From: Rhodotorula mucilaginosa
Taxonomy: Eukaryota > Basidiomycota > Microbotryomycetes > Sporidiobolales > Sporidiobolaceae
DNA: 64,000 nt
Reading direction: 5' to 3'
NCBI GenBank assembly: GCA_034406715.1
Contig: CP137867.1
Coordinates: 620,001-684,000, forward strand
The position numbers and the translations under genes are program-made. Under the pieces are notes generated by a model, which worked only from the letters and a program-made list of their open reading frames with translations, was not told the origin of the DNA and did no database searches. Every line of letters starts with the position of its first letter. The stretch's first letter is position 1. This document shows positions 21,318-32,959 of the stretch, piece after piece.

Positions 21318-22561
21318 ATGACCAACCCGAAACCCGACTTTGAAGCCGGCGTACGCTACTGGGAGCACACCTCGGCCGACGTAGACGGCGTCCTCGGCGG
21401 CTACGGAGAGCAAGTCGTCCACCTTCCCTTGCACCACTCGATCACTGTGACTAACCCTCAGCGGACCCTGACCTACCCGCAGGAGCACGCCGGTCCCTCG
21501 CCTCGACGCGACCTCGTCCCGCTTGCTCATCCTCTCCCTCCTCCCTCAACTCTCGACCATCCCACCACCGCACCACGCCTCCTCTTCCTCCTCCTCGACC
21601 CCTCGTCGTCCCGCACGACCCTTCCGCGCCCTCGACTGCGGCGCCGGCATCGGCCGCGTCACTTCGACAGTCCTCTTGCCCTTGTTCGACTTGGTCGACC
21701 TCGTCGAACCCGTCCCTTCGTTCGTCAAACAGGCCAAGAAGAACGCCCTCCGCGCGAGCGAACACGGTTGGACGAGCCTCCGAGAAGGAGAAGGAGCGCC
21801 GGCCGGAGAACGGAAAGCCGTCAGGATTTGGAAGGCCGGGTTGCAACATTTCGATCCGACTTGTCCGGGCAAACCGGTCGACGCCACCAAGGGATCGGTC
21901 GAGCTGTTTGCTCAGGTGGGGAGGGACGAGCCGTCGTGGGCTTCTTCTCCTCCAGGAGCGCCGAGGGAATTGAACGTCCAGGAAGAGGGGTACGACCTGA
22001 TCATGATCCAGTGGTGCATCGGTACGTTGCCTGTCCAGATTCCCGCGCTTCTCTGCCGGCAACAACCTCTCCCGCTGACCTCAACCTGACCCTCGATGCT
22101 TGACCCACTCTTCAGGCCACCTCTCGGACGACGAACTCGTCGCCTTTTTGAAACGGAGTCGGGCCGCACTGCGGCAACAACCCACTGGAGGACCGTGCGA
22201 GGGCTACATCCTGCTGAAGGAGAACGTGTGCAAGGACGAGACCGAGCGCCTCTTTGACGAGGACGACAGCTCGTATACCAGGTACGTTCTCCATTTCCCC
22301 CTTGATTTCGTACGTAGAGCTCAGGACCTGACGTTCGGGAGGGGGACAGATCCGACAAGGTGTTCCGCGAGATCTTTGAGCGCGCGGGGCTGACGCTGTA
22401 CCGGCGAGAAGTTCAGCAAGGTTTCCCCGAAGGTGCGTGTCGCCGCCCTTTGATTCTGTTCTGCCAAGCGTTGCTGTGTGCACGGGCTTGGAGCGCTGAT
22501 TGGTACCAGGTGTCATCTGCGCACAGAACTGTTCCCCGTCATTGCATACGCGCTGCGATAG
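21318..22561 (+). CDS. Protein N-terminal methyltransferase (NTM1/TAE1 type)
   Basis: SAM-dependent enzyme that methylates the exposed alpha-amino group of X-P-K/R proteins such as ribosomal proteins. It starts MTNPKPDFEAGVRYWEHTSA (21318), with the YW of the family and DGVLGGYGEQ before the first intron (GTCGTC-type donor near 21413). The SAM site is RALDCGAGIGRVTSTVLLPL (about 21632-21690), then DLVDLVEPVPSFVKQAK. DLIMIQWCIGHLSDDELVAF joins across the intron at about 22021-22115, with ILLKENVC further on. The last exon gives LFPVIAYALR with stop TAG 22559-22561. Five introns. The domain order and motifs are complete, with a longer central loop (about 21770-21960) than in human NTMT1. Confidence 0.9.
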
Positions 22562-22770
22562 TCTCTCCAAACTCGCATTTAACTCATCTATACGATATCG
22601 CTTGCAAAGCATCCCCTCCTTGACGAGATCGGTCGTGCCTCGAAGAGAAGGGCAGTATTGCGACATTCAGATTGCAAGACAACAAGGTACGACAGGGTAT
22701 GGAAAGGACACAAGATGAAGAGATGTAATAGGATATGTAGCGTGGGTGGAAACAAACACGCGCGCGAGGT

Positions 22771-25700
22771 CTAGATGACCTTGGGGACATGCATCATGAG
22801 CTCTTCGTCCTCGCGCAACGCCGCAAACAAGTCACCCTCATCGACGCCCGACCGCACGCGCTGGAACACATCGAGCCTCTGCGACTCGGCCGTGAGGAGG
22901 CGCAGAGCGTGCAGTTGCGCGACGAGTCCGACCAGTTCGTGCTTGGTCGGGGAGGCCGAGGCGGGGCAGAGGGAAGTCTGGCGGAGAAAGTCGAGATGCC
23001 AGCTCAGGACCTGTGCGTGCGCGCGAGAATGGCTCGTGTCAGCGCATCCTGAGACGTCCGAACGCAGAAGAGACGACGCTCGAGGAAAAGAAGGGAGGAG
23101 GGAAACTCACGGTATCGAGTTCGACTTCGGGCACGCCGGCGCGCCGAACGCACTGGGCGACAGCGAGCAACAGAACCTTGCCCATGGTGCTGCACCGGCG
23201 CACGAACGCCGCCGGACCTTGCCGCGTCATGTCGTTGTACGCCTGCGTCGCGTCCTGGATCGTGCACTTGATCTCGCCCCGCTCGAGCTTGGCCAGCAGC
23301 GCGTCGGCACCTCGAGGGCGACCCGACTCGGACTCGGACGATTCCTTGGTGAGGCGGAGGGCAACACGGTCGAGGGTTCGGCGGGCGACGTCGAGCGCTT
23401 TGCGAGCGTCGCCAGAGATGCCGGCGACGGACTTGGCAATCTTTTGCAGCGCGACGTCGTCGAACAGCGGAACAGCTGGTTTTGTCTTGCTAGCCCCCGT
23501 CGCGTTCGGGTCGGCGACGAGAGAGAGGCGAGCTTCGAGGATCCGTTTCAGCTCCGTCCACGTGTAGGGCTGGAAGGGAATGCGGTTCGTGCCTGAGAAT
23601 TATAGGCGTTAGTCTTCAGGCCCTCAGTCGGGGAATCGGTCGTGAAAGACGACTCACCAAGACGGCTGCGGATCTTGCCGCTCAGCTCGCGCTCGGGCAA
23701 GTCCATCGTATTGGCGACCGCCAGGACGACGAGGCGCGAATGCGCGACATGCGGCCAGTTGAAAAAGTTGTACAAGACGTCCTGCCGCTTGGTCAACATC
23801 TGGTCAAGTTCGTCGACGAGGACGACGGTCGTCTTGCGCGCCGGGTCGGGGTTCGCAAAGTGATTCTCGAGAGCGGCGAGGGCGGCTTTCGGAGACGTCT
23901 TGCGCGAGCCGAGCGAGTCGGCGGGAGCGAGCGCCTGCCAGAGGTGCGAGAAGGCGGCCATCGGTTCCGAAATCTTCATGCCGTTGATCTCGACGAACGT
24001 GAAGCCGTCCATGTCCTGTGCGTGCAGTCACCGCCAAAAGTACAGAAAGCCGTCAGCGTAAAGATCTCGGACTAGCCGCGAGTCCTTATCGGCGTGTCGC
24101 TTAGCTCGGCACGCACCTCATCGTTCTGCAACTCGCGCACAACACTGTGAACCGTCGCAGTCTTGCCCGTTCCCGGTACGCCGTGGATGTACAGACACCC
24201 GCCCGACCGTCCGAGAATCGAGTCTTCGAGGAACGACCGGATCTGCTCGCGCTGCTCCTCCCGGCAGGGCAGCGCTTCCGGCGTCGCACTGACGTGCAGG
24301 AGGGCCTTGGCGCGTTCGAACGGCGTGAGTGATTCGAGGTGCGCGGCTTGCAGGAGTGGCGGAAGCGGGTTATGCGAGCTTCCGCTGCCGATGGCGGGTG
24401 CCGAAGCGTTCTTCTTCTTCTTACGCTGCTGGACTTTACGACGCTTGACCGGTGGTACCTTCTCGGTCGGAGAAGTTTGAATCGACGAGCGTCCGCGTTT
24501 CCGAGTTCCGGAGGACGAAGGCGTCAAGAGTTGCTGCGACCGATGTTTCTTCGTCGGCGTGACAAGAGAGTCGTCTTCTTCGTCGTCGTCGGAGCTGAAG
24601 TGCGCGTCGGAAGATTCGCCAGCTTCGGAGCTCTGCGAGCGTTTGCGAGACCGGTCAGTTCTGTTTGTCCTCCAGCGGTCCTCAAGATGCAACTGCCTCA
24701 GGAATGAACTGCGCCTCACCGAATCGCTTTCGCTGCTTGCTGCCTTCGCCTTGGCTGTACGCTTGGTCTTGGAGCCGCCGGTGTTGGCAGACGCCTGTTG
24801 TCGCTGTTTCTCACGTTGCCAAGCACGCTCCTTGGCCGCCTTGCTCCTCCTCGCCCTCTCGCGCTCGACCTCGTCATCCTCTTCCTCTTCACTCTCCTCC
24901 ATGACAGCTTCGACGTCCCAGCCGTCGACAGCGCGACCAGACTCCTTCTCCTCCATGAGGCGATGGTACGATTTGACAGCCTTTTCGCGGTGCTCGTCCC
25001 AGTTAAGGCCGCCCCAGAACCCGGCACCCGGGATCGGCTTGACATCGTAGACGGTTCGGCACAAGAAGGTCGGGAGCGGTCGTTGTTGTGAAGCCGTAAT
25101 GTTGAGGTCGGGCAAAGTATCGGGGGAGAAGACCTCGGCGTGAGAAACGATCGCAGTGACCGGGACCGGGTCGCTGTGCTGCGGAGTGCGGAAGAGGGCC
25201 GCCGACGAGAGCTGAAGCGAGCCGGATCGCGCGGGACTGGCGGTTGCATCATTGCGCGAGCGTTTCGAAGGGGAAGCGCTGGGCGAGGAGAACGGGTTCG
25301 CGGTCGCCCGTTGCCGGAGGATGCGTGCCTCTGAAAGATGCGTCGAGTCTGAGGTATAATAGAGCTCGTACTGCGTCGGCACAATTTGGGGTGGGTCAAT
25401 ACTCGCTTGCTCCTGTCTGCGGGTGGAACAAACACTCACCGGCAAGACTGGACCTGCGTCCTCGTCAGCTTCGGGTCCGTCGGGTCCCCAGACTGCGCCC
25501 GGCCGTGCGAACCAGCGCACGAGGGCCATCTTGCGCCCGCGCTCGTCCTCGTACAACCTCGTGATGATGCCGACCTTTTCGCCCGCCTTGAGCCCGTCCT
25601 CGTGCTTCCAGACGTCGTCGTCGTCGTCGACTTCCGAGTCGTCGCCTCCGGCATCGGCCATTGGGACTGCTCGCCGTTTCCCTTTCCCCTTCTTCGACTG

Positions 25701-25979
25701 CTTCTGCTTCTTCTTCTGGACCAAGTAGGGCGGCGGGGCGAGGAACTTTTGGCCGAGTTTGGGCGTGTGGTCGATGATGACCGTGTCGCCGACCCTGAAC
25801 TCGATCGACGCGGCTTCTGTGGTGCGCGCAAAGGCAGCATAGTCGACGTTGTTCGAGATGCGAGACGACCTCGATGCACGCTTGGTCGGCGTCGACGCGG
25901 GCGATGCGAGCTGCTGCTGGTCGGCGGTCGAGCTGGTCGATGCGACGACCCATTCGTCGGTCGCGGGTAGAGACGGCAT
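22771..25979 (-). CDS. ORC1: Origin recognition complex subunit 1 (BAH + AAA+)
   Basis: Largest ORC subunit; it binds ATP and licenses replication origins. The start at 25979 is MPSLPATDEW. A BAH domain (about 25830-25330; SIEFRVGDTVIIDHTPKLGQ, ITRLYEDERGRKMALVRWF, QYELYYTSDS) is interrupted by an intron at about 25452-25390. A disordered Ser/Lys-rich linker follows. The AAA+ domain shows Walker A YIHGVPGTGKTATVH (24140-24190), FTFVEINGMKI, Walker B VVLVDELDQML (23790-23830), sensor VLAVANTMDLPERELSGKIR and RSRLG. The C-terminal lid and winged-helix part ends MMHVPKVI with stop at 22771-22773. At least five introns. The upstream region has a GACGCGTC box 143 bp before the ATG. ORC3 lies 7 kb further on. 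Confidence 0.96.
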
Positions 25980-26190
25980 GCTGGGTAGAGACTATACACC
26001 ACAGCCCAAGAACAAGCTCACTTCGCCGGATAGGGCGGAGACGGAGAGAGAGAAGCAGAGGAGCGAGCAAGAGCTGATCACGGGGAAGAGAGCTGGGAAA
26101 AACACGCGCTCGTCACGTTGCGACGCGTCCATTAATTGGCCCGTTTCAGCTCGCGAGACCGCCGCCTACATGCATCCACAGCAAGGTCTT
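25980..26190. promoter_or_regulatory. ORC1 promoter with MluI cell-cycle box
   Basis: 211 bp between the VPS23 stop and the ORC1 ATG. GACGCGTC at 26122-26129 is followed by an inverted CCAAT (ATTGG) at 26135-26139. MBF control of ORC or MCM genes at G1/S is well known in yeasts; here it is inferred from the motif only. Confidence 0.55.
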
Positions 26191-29100
26191 CTACGCCCCA
26201 CTCGCAAGTGTACCTCGTCCTCCGCGACCGTCGTGCGCGCCGGAACCGCCGTCCGGAGCCGAGTTGGGCGTTCCGGTCCGCCCTCCTCCTGCTCCAGCGA
26301 GCTGCTGACTCTCGCGAGCGTTGCGTCGCTCCGCCAGCCCCGCCAGGATCTTGTTGATCGTCGCACGGACGACAAACTGCTCCTTGGCGAGGGCACGAAC
26401 GCGCTGCGAGTCAAAGCGGACAGACGGCGGGTGTGGGTCAGTGGCTTAATTTCCGGAAAACGCGTGCAGACGGTCTCACCTTGAGGAAGCGGTCAAGGTC
26501 GATATTGGCAGTGCCGCCCGAGTTCAGACCGCGACCGAGTGCATAGATCGTATCCTCAAGGGCGGCATCCTCGGCAACGAGGTCGAGCAACCTGTGTTCC
26601 GGAAATCGTCAGAACCGCGTTTTGACCGAAGGGACATAAAACAACGAGCACGAGAGTGTATACTTGAAATAGAGAAGAAGGGAAGTGAACTCACTGGGTG
26701 TACACGACCGTGCTGCCGCACACAATCTCGTCCACGTCGACTCCGTCTCCTCTCGCCTCGTACTCCCTCATCCGCTGCTGCGCCTCCCCCACCACCTGCG
26801 CATACCGATCCCTCACCCCAGCACAGACACTCCGGACCGCCTCGAGCCGCGCCATCTCGTCCTCGATCGCAGGTTGCGCCTTCTCGAGGTCGACCCGCAT
26901 CAGGTCGAGGCGCGCGAGTTCGGCTTCCGTCGAGTGCGCGAGGTGCGTCAGCGCTGACGTGAACTTGGAATGTACTCGCGTGCGGAGCGCGAGCAGGGCC
27001 GGATTGGGAGGGACGGGTGGCGGTGCCTGCGAGGGCGCGCCTCTCGCCCCGCCGCCGCCGCCGCCGCCAACATTCGAGATCGAGTCGGACCCAGCCACGC
27101 TCGCAACAGCTGCATGCGGACCCGCCACCGTCGACGGCGAGGAAGGAGGAGCGTTCGAGTCGAGGTCATCGTCGGCGGCATCGAGAATGTTGACCGGCTT
27201 CGGTGGCGCCGCCGCAGAGGCCGGGCGCGCTTTCCTAGCGGCACGAGGTCCAGGCGGTGGCGGTGAGGCTGCGAGGACCGGGATGGGAGGTGCAAAGCCA
27301 TTGACGCCGGGATGTCCGTAGGGCGGCTGAGTCGCGGGTCGTTCGCCGTGGCCGTAAGCGCTGCTCGAGGTGTACGACGCCATCGAAGCTGCTGGGGGCG
27401 GCGGACCGTGGGGCAATCGGGGTGGTGAACCGTAGCCAGCATGATACGCCATCGGATCAACCTGCTGCGTATATTGTCGTTGCGGCACGAACGCGCTCGA
27501 AACGGCCGTATATTCGGACGCTGTCGGTGTGGGAGGAGGAAGCTCGGACTGCACAGGCGGTCGAGGTGGCTGCGGCGGGGCCGGCGGACTCCTCGCCTCG
27601 ATGACGGGTTCGAAAGCCTGATCGCCATCGCGAACCGGGTAAGCGTCGTAAGGCTGGCGACTCTCGTACGAGACCGTCATGCTTCGGGTCGGACCGCCTC
27701 CCGCGTGCTGTGCCGCCGGCTTGGGTGTCGGAGCGTCATAAGTCGGACCACTGACGGTCGACGTCGAAGCAGACCGTTCGAACGACCCGTACTCTCCCGT
27801 CGCGCTATATTCGCTCGGCGGTCCCGGCGCGCGCGGACCTCGAGCGCGACTCGCACCACCACTGCCGTATTCTTGGGTCCGCGAAGACGCATGAGACTCC
27901 ACTTCCGAGAGCGGAGCGGGCGAATGCGTCTGCGCACGATCGTACATCAGGTGGGGAGGCAAAGGCGAGGCAGCATGTGTCGGTGGTGGCGGAGAGCGAG
28001 GGAGGGGAGGTTGGGACGTCCGATGATCGAGACGCGAGTGAGTAGACGATTGCCGAGCGTGGGTCGGGGTCGACTCGCTCCAGTACTGCTGAGGAGGCGG
28101 CCGCGCCGAAGAGGCGTACGAGTGAACCGTATCAGTCTCCGAGGGGACAGGCGAGTACGACCGCGCGGCGTCTCCTCGAGGCATCGCGCGGGCGGGCGCT
28201 GCGTGCTGGGGCGGAGTTGCAGACCGGAAAGACTGCGTAGACCCGAGTGAGCTTCTCCGGTCCTCCTGACGCCGAAACGAGCGAGTGTCGGACGTTCTCG
28301 GATCGTGTGCGGGCGGCTCTTGAACTCGCGCACTGGAATCGGGCATAGTCGTCGGCGGAGCGGCCTGAGGTGGCATGGCGTGATGAGACTGCGTCGCCGC
28401 TGGCACGGAAACAGCCCCGCCTGTTGCATTTCCGGGGTTATGCATCTGGACCGGACCGGGAAAACTCGTCGCTCCAGAACCGGGAAAAGTCGGCGGCCCT
28501 GCCTGCGGCGGTTGCGACGAGGCGACCTGCACTGGTGGATTCGGTGATGACGTGGTCGAGGTTCTCGGATCATGCGAAGGCTGCCATCCGGAAGGCGGAG
28601 CAGGCGGCGTCGGTTGACCGGTCATGTCTGGCTGAGGTTGTCCACGCAGAGCAATTCCTCCGCGCGAGGGGTCAAACGGCGGCGGGGAAGCATAGGCTAC
28701 CGACACTGGTCGTTGCGGGGGAGGAACGGGAGGAGCGAGTGGCGGTTGAGCCGGGTAAGCCGGAGGAGGGGGAGAGCTCTAAACAGTGAACAGAATCAAG
28801 TCAGATCTCCAGGGGCTTGAAACTCCATCGGGAGGGCGAAGAAAGACACACGAAGGATCCGGGCAGAGTCCGACCCATTGGAGGCATCCCGCTGCCGGCG
28901 TGGCCGTCTACGCGGGGCGGAGGAGGTCGTGGCGGAGCGACTGGCGAGCCGGATCTCCCGTCCAGAGACAAACTGGTCGATCTCGTCGGTTGCTCGTAGA
29001 GCGTCGATTGCGGTCTTGAAGGAACACCGGGGCCCATTGTCGCGCTCTGTGTTGGCAAAGCAGGTCGCGGAGGAGGACCGCTCGAGAAAGAGGTCGAACC

Positions 29101-29869
29101 GGACGGCGAGACGGATGGTGGCGGCGCTGGTCGCGGTGGTACGGACTGGGTACTCTGAGCAGCGACAGGGGGCGCGGGCCGAGGGGGCGGACCGCCTGCC
29201 GAGCTGTTTGTGGCTGACGGAGGCGGCTTTGGTTTCGGCTGAACGGGGGAGAGAGGGTACCGGGCTGAGAAGACGGGAATGAGCTCGTTCACGAGACTCA
29301 TCAGCGAGCAGCCCTGCAATTTCCACAGCAATCGTCAGCGCGACTCGACCCGTCAGCGGGGTTGGGGAAAAGCCCGCGCACTTCAGACTTTCGTTCCCAA
29401 TTGTCGAGGTAGGGAACCGAGACTTGGCCGTTGGCGTCGACATGTTTCCCCTTGCGGATCTGGAGGGTCTCGTTCGGGAGGACGTAGACGATCGGGGGCT
29501 TGGAGGGAAAGTCGAGCGGGAGCCAGATCGCGACGGGGCAATGGTACGTGTTTGCGCCGATAGGGACGGGGAGGACGCCCGTCAACGAGAGCAACAGCTC
29601 GACCCTTCCGTCGTCATAGGCTGGATCAAGAGTCCACTGGTCAGTTTGACGATCAAGGCTGTCTCTGCCCCAGCCTACGCTACGCACTAAAGTCGCTCTG
29701 TTCGGGGTTGACGAGGCTCGGAAACTGGTTCAAGACCGCAAGGGCCTGCTGCGACGCCTCGTCTCGGCGCGGGTACTACGAGAGCACAGCCAGCATTAGC
29801 TTCACGAGATACGACTGAGGGTGCGAACGCACTCACATGGCGAGTCAAGGCTGCCACGGTCCGCTCCAT
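26191..29869 (-). CDS. VPS23: ESCRT-I subunit VPS23 / TSG101
   Basis: Endosomal sorting protein that binds ubiquitin cargo through an N-terminal UEV domain. It begins MERTVAALTRH, then YPRRDEASQQALAVLNQFPS (about 29775-29700). The UEV core continues in LDPAYDDGRVELLLSLTGVL, CPVAIWLPLDFPSKPPIVYV and GQVSVPYLDNW (29650-29390). A very long Pro/Ser-rich region follows (29270-27000), then a coiled-coil stalk (ALLALRTRVHSKFTSALTHL to REYEARGDGVDVDE, 27000-26700). The C-terminal steadiness box is ALGRGLNSGGTANIDLDRFL and LAKEQFVVRATINKILAGL, ending in a Gly-rich tail with stop 26191-26193. Introns near 29835-29775, 29690-29640, 29390-29315, 28852-28780 and two small ones between 26690 and 26410. At about 1000 residues it is roughly twice the size of human TSG101 because of the Pro-rich linker. 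Confidence 0.93.
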
Positions 29870-30287
29870 CCCTCCAAAGCCAAGTGGGGCAAGATGACGA
29901 CGTTCCGCACGCACTCCCCTCGGCGTATGGCGTCGAGAGCGACACTTCCGACGCTCGCGGGAGTTCCAAATTCCAAGATCGGTCGAGCGCTGTCTCTTTC
30001 CAGCCCAAGAAGCGGTTTGGAGGTGTGGGCTGAATCAGAAGAACGGATCGGCAAAAGGCGTCAACCGTCGTATCTCTTTTCCTCTGCATAAGGTCAGACA
30101 GACGAGTCCTGCACAGACGGTAGTTATGCTCCGCACAGAGATCCGATCACGGTGGAACCAAAATGAGGCACCTCTTGCGCAGTGGGGGCGACATGTGCGA
30201 AGTAAGGGTTGCAGCGTCTACAGTACTAGAGTTTATGCGATGTAGGGTGTGGAGAAAACATGCAAGTCGAGTCACCTTCCTTTTGCT
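29870..30287. other. Intergenic, BTB gene 3' end to VPS23 promoter
   Basis: 418 bp upstream of VPS23 and downstream of the BTB gene, both on the minus strand. The 30100-30260 part is AT-richer. Nothing specific recognised. Confidence 0.4.
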
Positions 30288-31703
30288 TTACATCGCGTTC
30301 GACACCTTCCACAGCGTCGGTTTCCTCGGTTTCCGCAGAACAGTGACGGCGCTGCTCCCAGCCGAGCCAAACTGCATCACGACCGCCTCCTCGAACTCGG
30401 CCAGTCCGCCGCCGCTCGTGTTCGATCTGGGTGTGCCGGGAGGAGAGGAGGCGGCGGTCGACAAGTGATGCTGCTTGCGGGCGGCGACGACCTTTTTGGC
30501 AAAATTGACTGGGCGGGTGGCGTCAAAGGTCAGATCATAACAGCCAAGATCCGGAGACAGGCAGAGACAAGTAAACTCACAGCGGTCCATGTCGCTCGGC
30601 ACCTCAAAGCGCGAGTCTTCGATGACGCGCTTGAAGATGTCGAACGGGAGCGGTTTCAGCACCTCGACGAGCTGCGCCTGAGCGGCGGGCCCTGCCGTCG
30701 GGACGAACGCGCCCGTCTCGGACGGGAGGCGCAAGATCCGATCCAGCAAGACGGCGAGCAGTCGACCTTCGTACGAGGCTGGTGGAGGTCCTCCGCCTCC
30801 TCCCGCGACTCCGTTCAGGTTGCCACCGCGCGCGGCGGCGGGGGAAGCTGGCGACCCCGGCATGGGCAGGCCGCCGTTCATCATCCCCTGCAAGGGTGTC
30901 GAAGCCCTCGAGTCGCCATTCGAGCCAGACGCCTGCTGATGCTGAGGAGTGACACCGTCCCTGTCGATGTACGCGACCCAACCCGCAATCTCCTCCGGAG
31001 TTTTGGCCTTCCTGACGCTCTCCTCGCAGAACTGGTACGCGAGGTCGGCGAACCGGGTCAAGCCAAAGTAGACGGCTGTGGCGAGGAAGTCGGGGGCGTT
31101 GATCGAGTCGACGTGGGTCAGGACGTCGGGGCTGTAGAGAGCGGCGAGCAAGAGGCTGAGAGCGCCGGCGGTGACGGCGGTATCGGGCGAGCTGAGCGGC
31201 AGGATTGGCATCGGCGGCCGCGGCTGGCTCGACATGAGTCCTCGGAGCCTGTTTGCGAAGAGAAGACGGTCAGTACGTTCGTTGGAACGGGGAAGCGAGA
31301 GGACTCTGGTACGTACAATTGCAGAAGGAGCGGCGCTCTCGAGACCACGAGGGCATGGAGCGAGTAGTGGCTCTGTTGTCCGTCCGCATGGTTGAACTGG
31401 AGCTGAAAATCGGCAAACTCGCAGCTCGTATAGCCCGCAAGCTAACCAAGACGAGGGCAGGTCAAGAGTGCGGCGGAGAGAAAAGCGGGGGGCTGGGTCA
31501 GTCCGCGTCGCGACGAGCTGGATCGGTTCGAGTGAAGGGCTCACGAGGCGGGCTGCGAGCTCAGCGTACTGGTCCGCAAACTCGAGCTGGACCTCCGTCG
31601 GGCGAGACTGATTCGCATTCGCCGTCGAAGACGAGGCGACGGTCGGCGAGGGTTGGACGCCGTTCGAGGACGGAGCGACAGCGGTGCCGAACTGGGGGTC
31701 CAT
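30288..31703 (-). CDS. BTB/POZ-domain protein, unassigned
   Basis: It starts MDPQFGTAVAPSSNGVQPSP; the first exon ends in QYAELAARLVSPSLEPIQL-like sequence. After an intron (about 31550-31440) the BTB core begins: TSCEFADFQLQFNHADGQQ, then HYSLHALVVSRAPLLLQL, which is the H-x-x-V/L-x-x-R/S-S pattern of BTB strands. A third exon (about 31250-30590) contains SPDTAVTAGALSLLLAALYS and LAYQFCEESVRKAKTPEE (BACK-like helices), a Gly/Pro-rich loop and LAVLLDRILRLPSE. The final exon ends LRKPRKPTLWKVSNAM, stop 30288-30290. This BTB plus helical region is seen in fungal proteins of unknown function. A cullin-3 adaptor role is possible but nothing in the sequence proves it. Confidence 0.72.
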   Translation of the reverse strand: MDPQFGTAVAPSSNGVQPSPTVASSSTANANQSRPTEVQLEFADQYAELAARLVSPSLEPIQLVATRTDPAPRFSLRRTLDLPSSWLACGLYELRVCRFSAPVQPCGRTTEPLLAPCPRGLESAAPSAIVRTRVLSLPRSNERTDRLLFANRLRGLMSSQPRPPMPILPLSSPDTAVTAGALSLLLAALYSPDVLTHVDSINAPDFLATAVYFGLTRFADLAYQFCEESVRKAKTPEEIAGWVAYIDRDGVTPQHQQASGSNGDSRASTPLQGMMNGGLPMPGSPASPAAARGGNLNGVAGGGGGPPPASYEGRLLAVLLDRILRLPSETGAFVPTAGPAAQAQLVEVLKPLPFDIFKRVIEDSRFEVPSDMDRCEFTCLCLSPDLGCYDLTFDATRPVNFAKKVVAARKQHHLSTAASSPPGTPRSNTSGGGLAEFEEAVVMQFGSAGSSAVTVLRKPRKPTLWKVSNAM

Positions 31704-32021
31704 CGTGAGCCAATCTGAACGGGCTATCGATACAGAATAGCAAGTACGGCCGGGGCTGGAGAGCCAGAGTCGGGCGAGCCAATTCGGAAGATGTCAAATC
31801 GCCTCCGCGGACCTAAGGCCCTCGTAGAGAGCCGCCACATAGCGAGTCTTGGCTGGTCAACGTATAGTGGACATGCTTGACAAAACATTCGCATACCGAA
31901 CCCTCACATCGTGGGACACGGGCCGACCAGACGGGGCTGAGACGAAAATTGCGGTGAGGAGGGGAAGATATACAAGGCGCAATGCGCTGTACTCTGGCTA
32001 CAAGGGATGCGAGATGACGAT
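31704..32021. other. Intergenic upstream of BTB gene
   Basis: 318 bp between the small myristoylation-signal gene (stop 32022) and the BTB gene (ATG 31703). Presumed BTB promoter; no motif recognised. Confidence 0.4.
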
Positions 32022-32823
32022 CTATGCAGACAAGCGCGGTTGTTCCGGAGCTCGGAGGGGCGGGTCGACCCATTGCGCCTGCAAAGCGAAAATGAAGAGC
32101 AGTCAGTGGCGCGAACATTCGCACCGACCGCTGAATCGCGCCACAATCACTCACGAGTTGCTTCGGCGTGTCGTTGGCGTCCTTTGTCGGAAGGGCAATC
32201 TTGCTGATGCTCGGCGAGTTGAGGTGCTTGGCCAACCGCTCGACAATCTCGGGGTCCATGCCAAACTCGCGCGAGAGTTCGTCGAGTTCCGCCTGGGTCT
32301 TGCACGCTTTCCGCTCGTCAAACAGGTGCGCGAGCGTGCCGGCCGAGAGCACGTTCCGGACCTTGGACAGCGGCGTCTGCTCTGCGATCTCCTCGACCCG
32401 TTGACGTTCGGCGAGGATTCCAAGCATCGCGTTGTCCTGTATCCACGCATCGGCCTGTTAGACTCGCGCGCCTCCTCCGCAAAGACACCTCGTTCTCACC
32501 TGACGGGGCATGAACGCCGATCCAGGAGTCGGGACCTTGACCTGTCCGAGAGCGGCGAGTTTTCGTGCAAAGTCGGGATCCTCTGACTCTCTCCGGATGG
32601 CTGCGGTATTCGTCGAGCTGCGAAATCAGTTCCCGGTCCTTCTCCACGGATCGCCTTCCGACTCACCGTCGCTCTTTGTTTCGCTCGCTTTGGGTTGTTG
32701 CGCAGCCTGTGACGGCGGAGGTGGTCTCGCTCCGGAAGCCCTCTGCGGCAGCGGTTTCTGGGCAGCTGCAGCCGCCCGGCTCGACGTGGCCTTCACTGCT
32801 TGTTTCGAAGCTCCTGCACCCAT
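32022..32823 (-). CDS. Small conserved-type fungal protein with N-myristoylation signal
   Basis: About 215 residues from four exons. The start MGAGASKQAVKATSSRAAAA (32823) fits the N-myristoyltransferase consensus (Gly2, Ser6, Lys7). An Ala/Pro-rich linker follows, then a segment with DPDFARKLAALGQVKVP (about 32585-32530). The core is a helical region MLGILAERQRVEEIAEQ, LSAGTLAHLFDERKACKTQ and DPEIVERLAKHLNSPSISKI (32425-32190), which looks like a small helix-turn-helix fold. The last exon (about 32078-32022) gives AQWVDPPLRAPEQPRLSA and the stop. I do not recognise a named family; similar small fungal proteins with an MG-x-x-x-S start and a helical C-terminus exist. It shares a 136 bp divergent promoter with ORC3. 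Confidence 0.68.
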
Positions 32824-32959
32824 TCTTAGCAGGCAAGTTCAGCAGTGAGAGTGAACAGTCGAAGGCCAGTCTGCGAACTCGAGCGATGAGCGCATTTCAG
32901 ATCAAAGCCAACTCGACGTCGAGCTGCAAGCGGAGCGAGAAAGGTCCAAACTGCTCGAA
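32824..32959. promoter_or_regulatory. 136-bp divergent promoter, small myristoylated protein / ORC3
   Basis: Only 136 bp separate the two ATGs. No ACGCGT is present, unlike the ORC1 promoter. An out-of-frame ATG at 32886 precedes the ORC3 ATG and would start a 42-codon upstream ORF (ending in the ORC3 intron if unspliced), a possible translational control. Confidence 0.5.

Noticed and set aside
30249-31367. 372-codon plus-strand frame opposite the BTB gene
   Set aside because: Antisense to BTB exons with conserved-type residues on the other strand.
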